DNA from: G020350405 sp964513655
GTDB taxonomy: Bacteria > Planctomycetota > Phycisphaerae > Sedimentisphaerales > Anaerobacaceae
Direction of reading: 5' to 3'
Assembly: GCA_964513655.1 (NCBI GenBank)
Contig: CAZENQ010000074.1
Span: 1-15,405, forward strand
Length of the DNA: 15,405 nt
Of this stretch, positions 15,185-15,405 are shown piece after piece. Position numbers and translations under genes: made by a program. Each line of letters starts with the position of its first letter. Within the stretch, counting starts at the first letter, position 1. Under the pieces are notes generated by a model, which saw only the letters and a program-made list of their open reading frames with translations, searched no databases and was not told where the DNA came from.

Positions 15185-15405
15185 ATGGGATTGAAATCAG
15201 TAACCAGCCTTATATGCTTATTATTCGCCCATTACGTTGGAGACTCATTATTACAGACTAAATGGATAAATGAAAGTAAAGCAAGGCTTTGGTATGTGAT
15301 GTTGATTCATTGTGTTATCTGGACAAGCTGTTTATGCGTTGTTTTATATTTTTTTCAACTTTTTGCATTATGGAAAGCATTATTCCTGATTGCCGGGCAT
15401 TGGAT
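15185..15405 (+). CDS. DUF3307-like membrane protein (partial, 3' end outside window)
   Basis: 73 codons are visible before the right edge. The N-terminal hydrophobic helix contains LLFAHYVGDSLLQTKWI (12-28), which fits the DUF3307 signature of a His, then Gly-Asp, then Gln before a Trp. After a short polar turn come LWYVMLIHCVIWTSC (35-49), a second hydrophobic helix with His, and a third hydrophobic stretch ending in GHW (71-73), where the family has a conserved HxxxD-type end. The family consists of small integral membrane proteins of unknown function. The ATG at 15185 has no strong ribosome binding site; a GTG two codons upstream is possible. It is on the opposite strand to serA and divergent from it across the repeat cluster. 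Confidence 0.7.
   Translation, partial: MGLKSVTSLICLLFAHYVGDSLLQTKWINESKARLWYVMLIHCVIWTSCLCVVLYFFQLFALWKALFLIAGHW

Overview
The window looks like bacterial chromosome, probably from a Planctomycetota-like or other PVC-group genome. The pointers are a two-partner secretion locus, a stand-alone LigD-type phosphoesterase of the HWDLMLE kind, a bacterial topoisomerase VI B subunit and an ADP-forming acyl-CoA synthetase. This placement is an inference with modest confidence. I see no rRNA, tRNA, CRISPR array or intact insertion sequence.

Left region (1-3217, minus strand). A two-partner secretion operon: tpsB (outer-membrane POTRA/beta-barrel transporter) followed after 90 bases by tpsA (secreted beta-helical exoprotein). 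tpsA runs off the left edge. It carries a run of nine G inside the secretion domain. About 900 bases without a convincing gene follow (3218-4145), holding only a possible decayed reading frame.

Middle region (4146-8080). On the minus strand, an AcuC-type deacetylase (TTG start) lies upstream of a fused ADP-forming acetate/acyl-CoA ligase, which has its own TTGACA promoter. Both act on acetyl groups or acetyl-CoA. A small LigD-phosphoesterase-like gene is divergent from them on the plus strand.

Right-middle region (8090-14532, minus strand). A tightly packed five-gene block: serA, then the topoisomerase VI B subunit, then a GlmM-like phosphohexomutase with an archaeal-type sugar loop, then a CDF metal transporter, then a DUF2238 membrane protein. 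A good sigma-70 promoter precedes serA; the later genes overlap or are 4-13 bases apart, so they are probably co-transcribed. No topoisomerase VI A subunit is present in the window. The B subunit has a Lys/Ala-rich N-terminal tail of about 100 residues and has Arg where the family's WKxY motif has Lys.

Right edge (14600-15405). A cluster of GC-rich inverted repeats, then a sparse stretch with one possible 26-codon ORF, then the 5' part of a plus-strand DUF3307-type membrane protein that runs off the edge.
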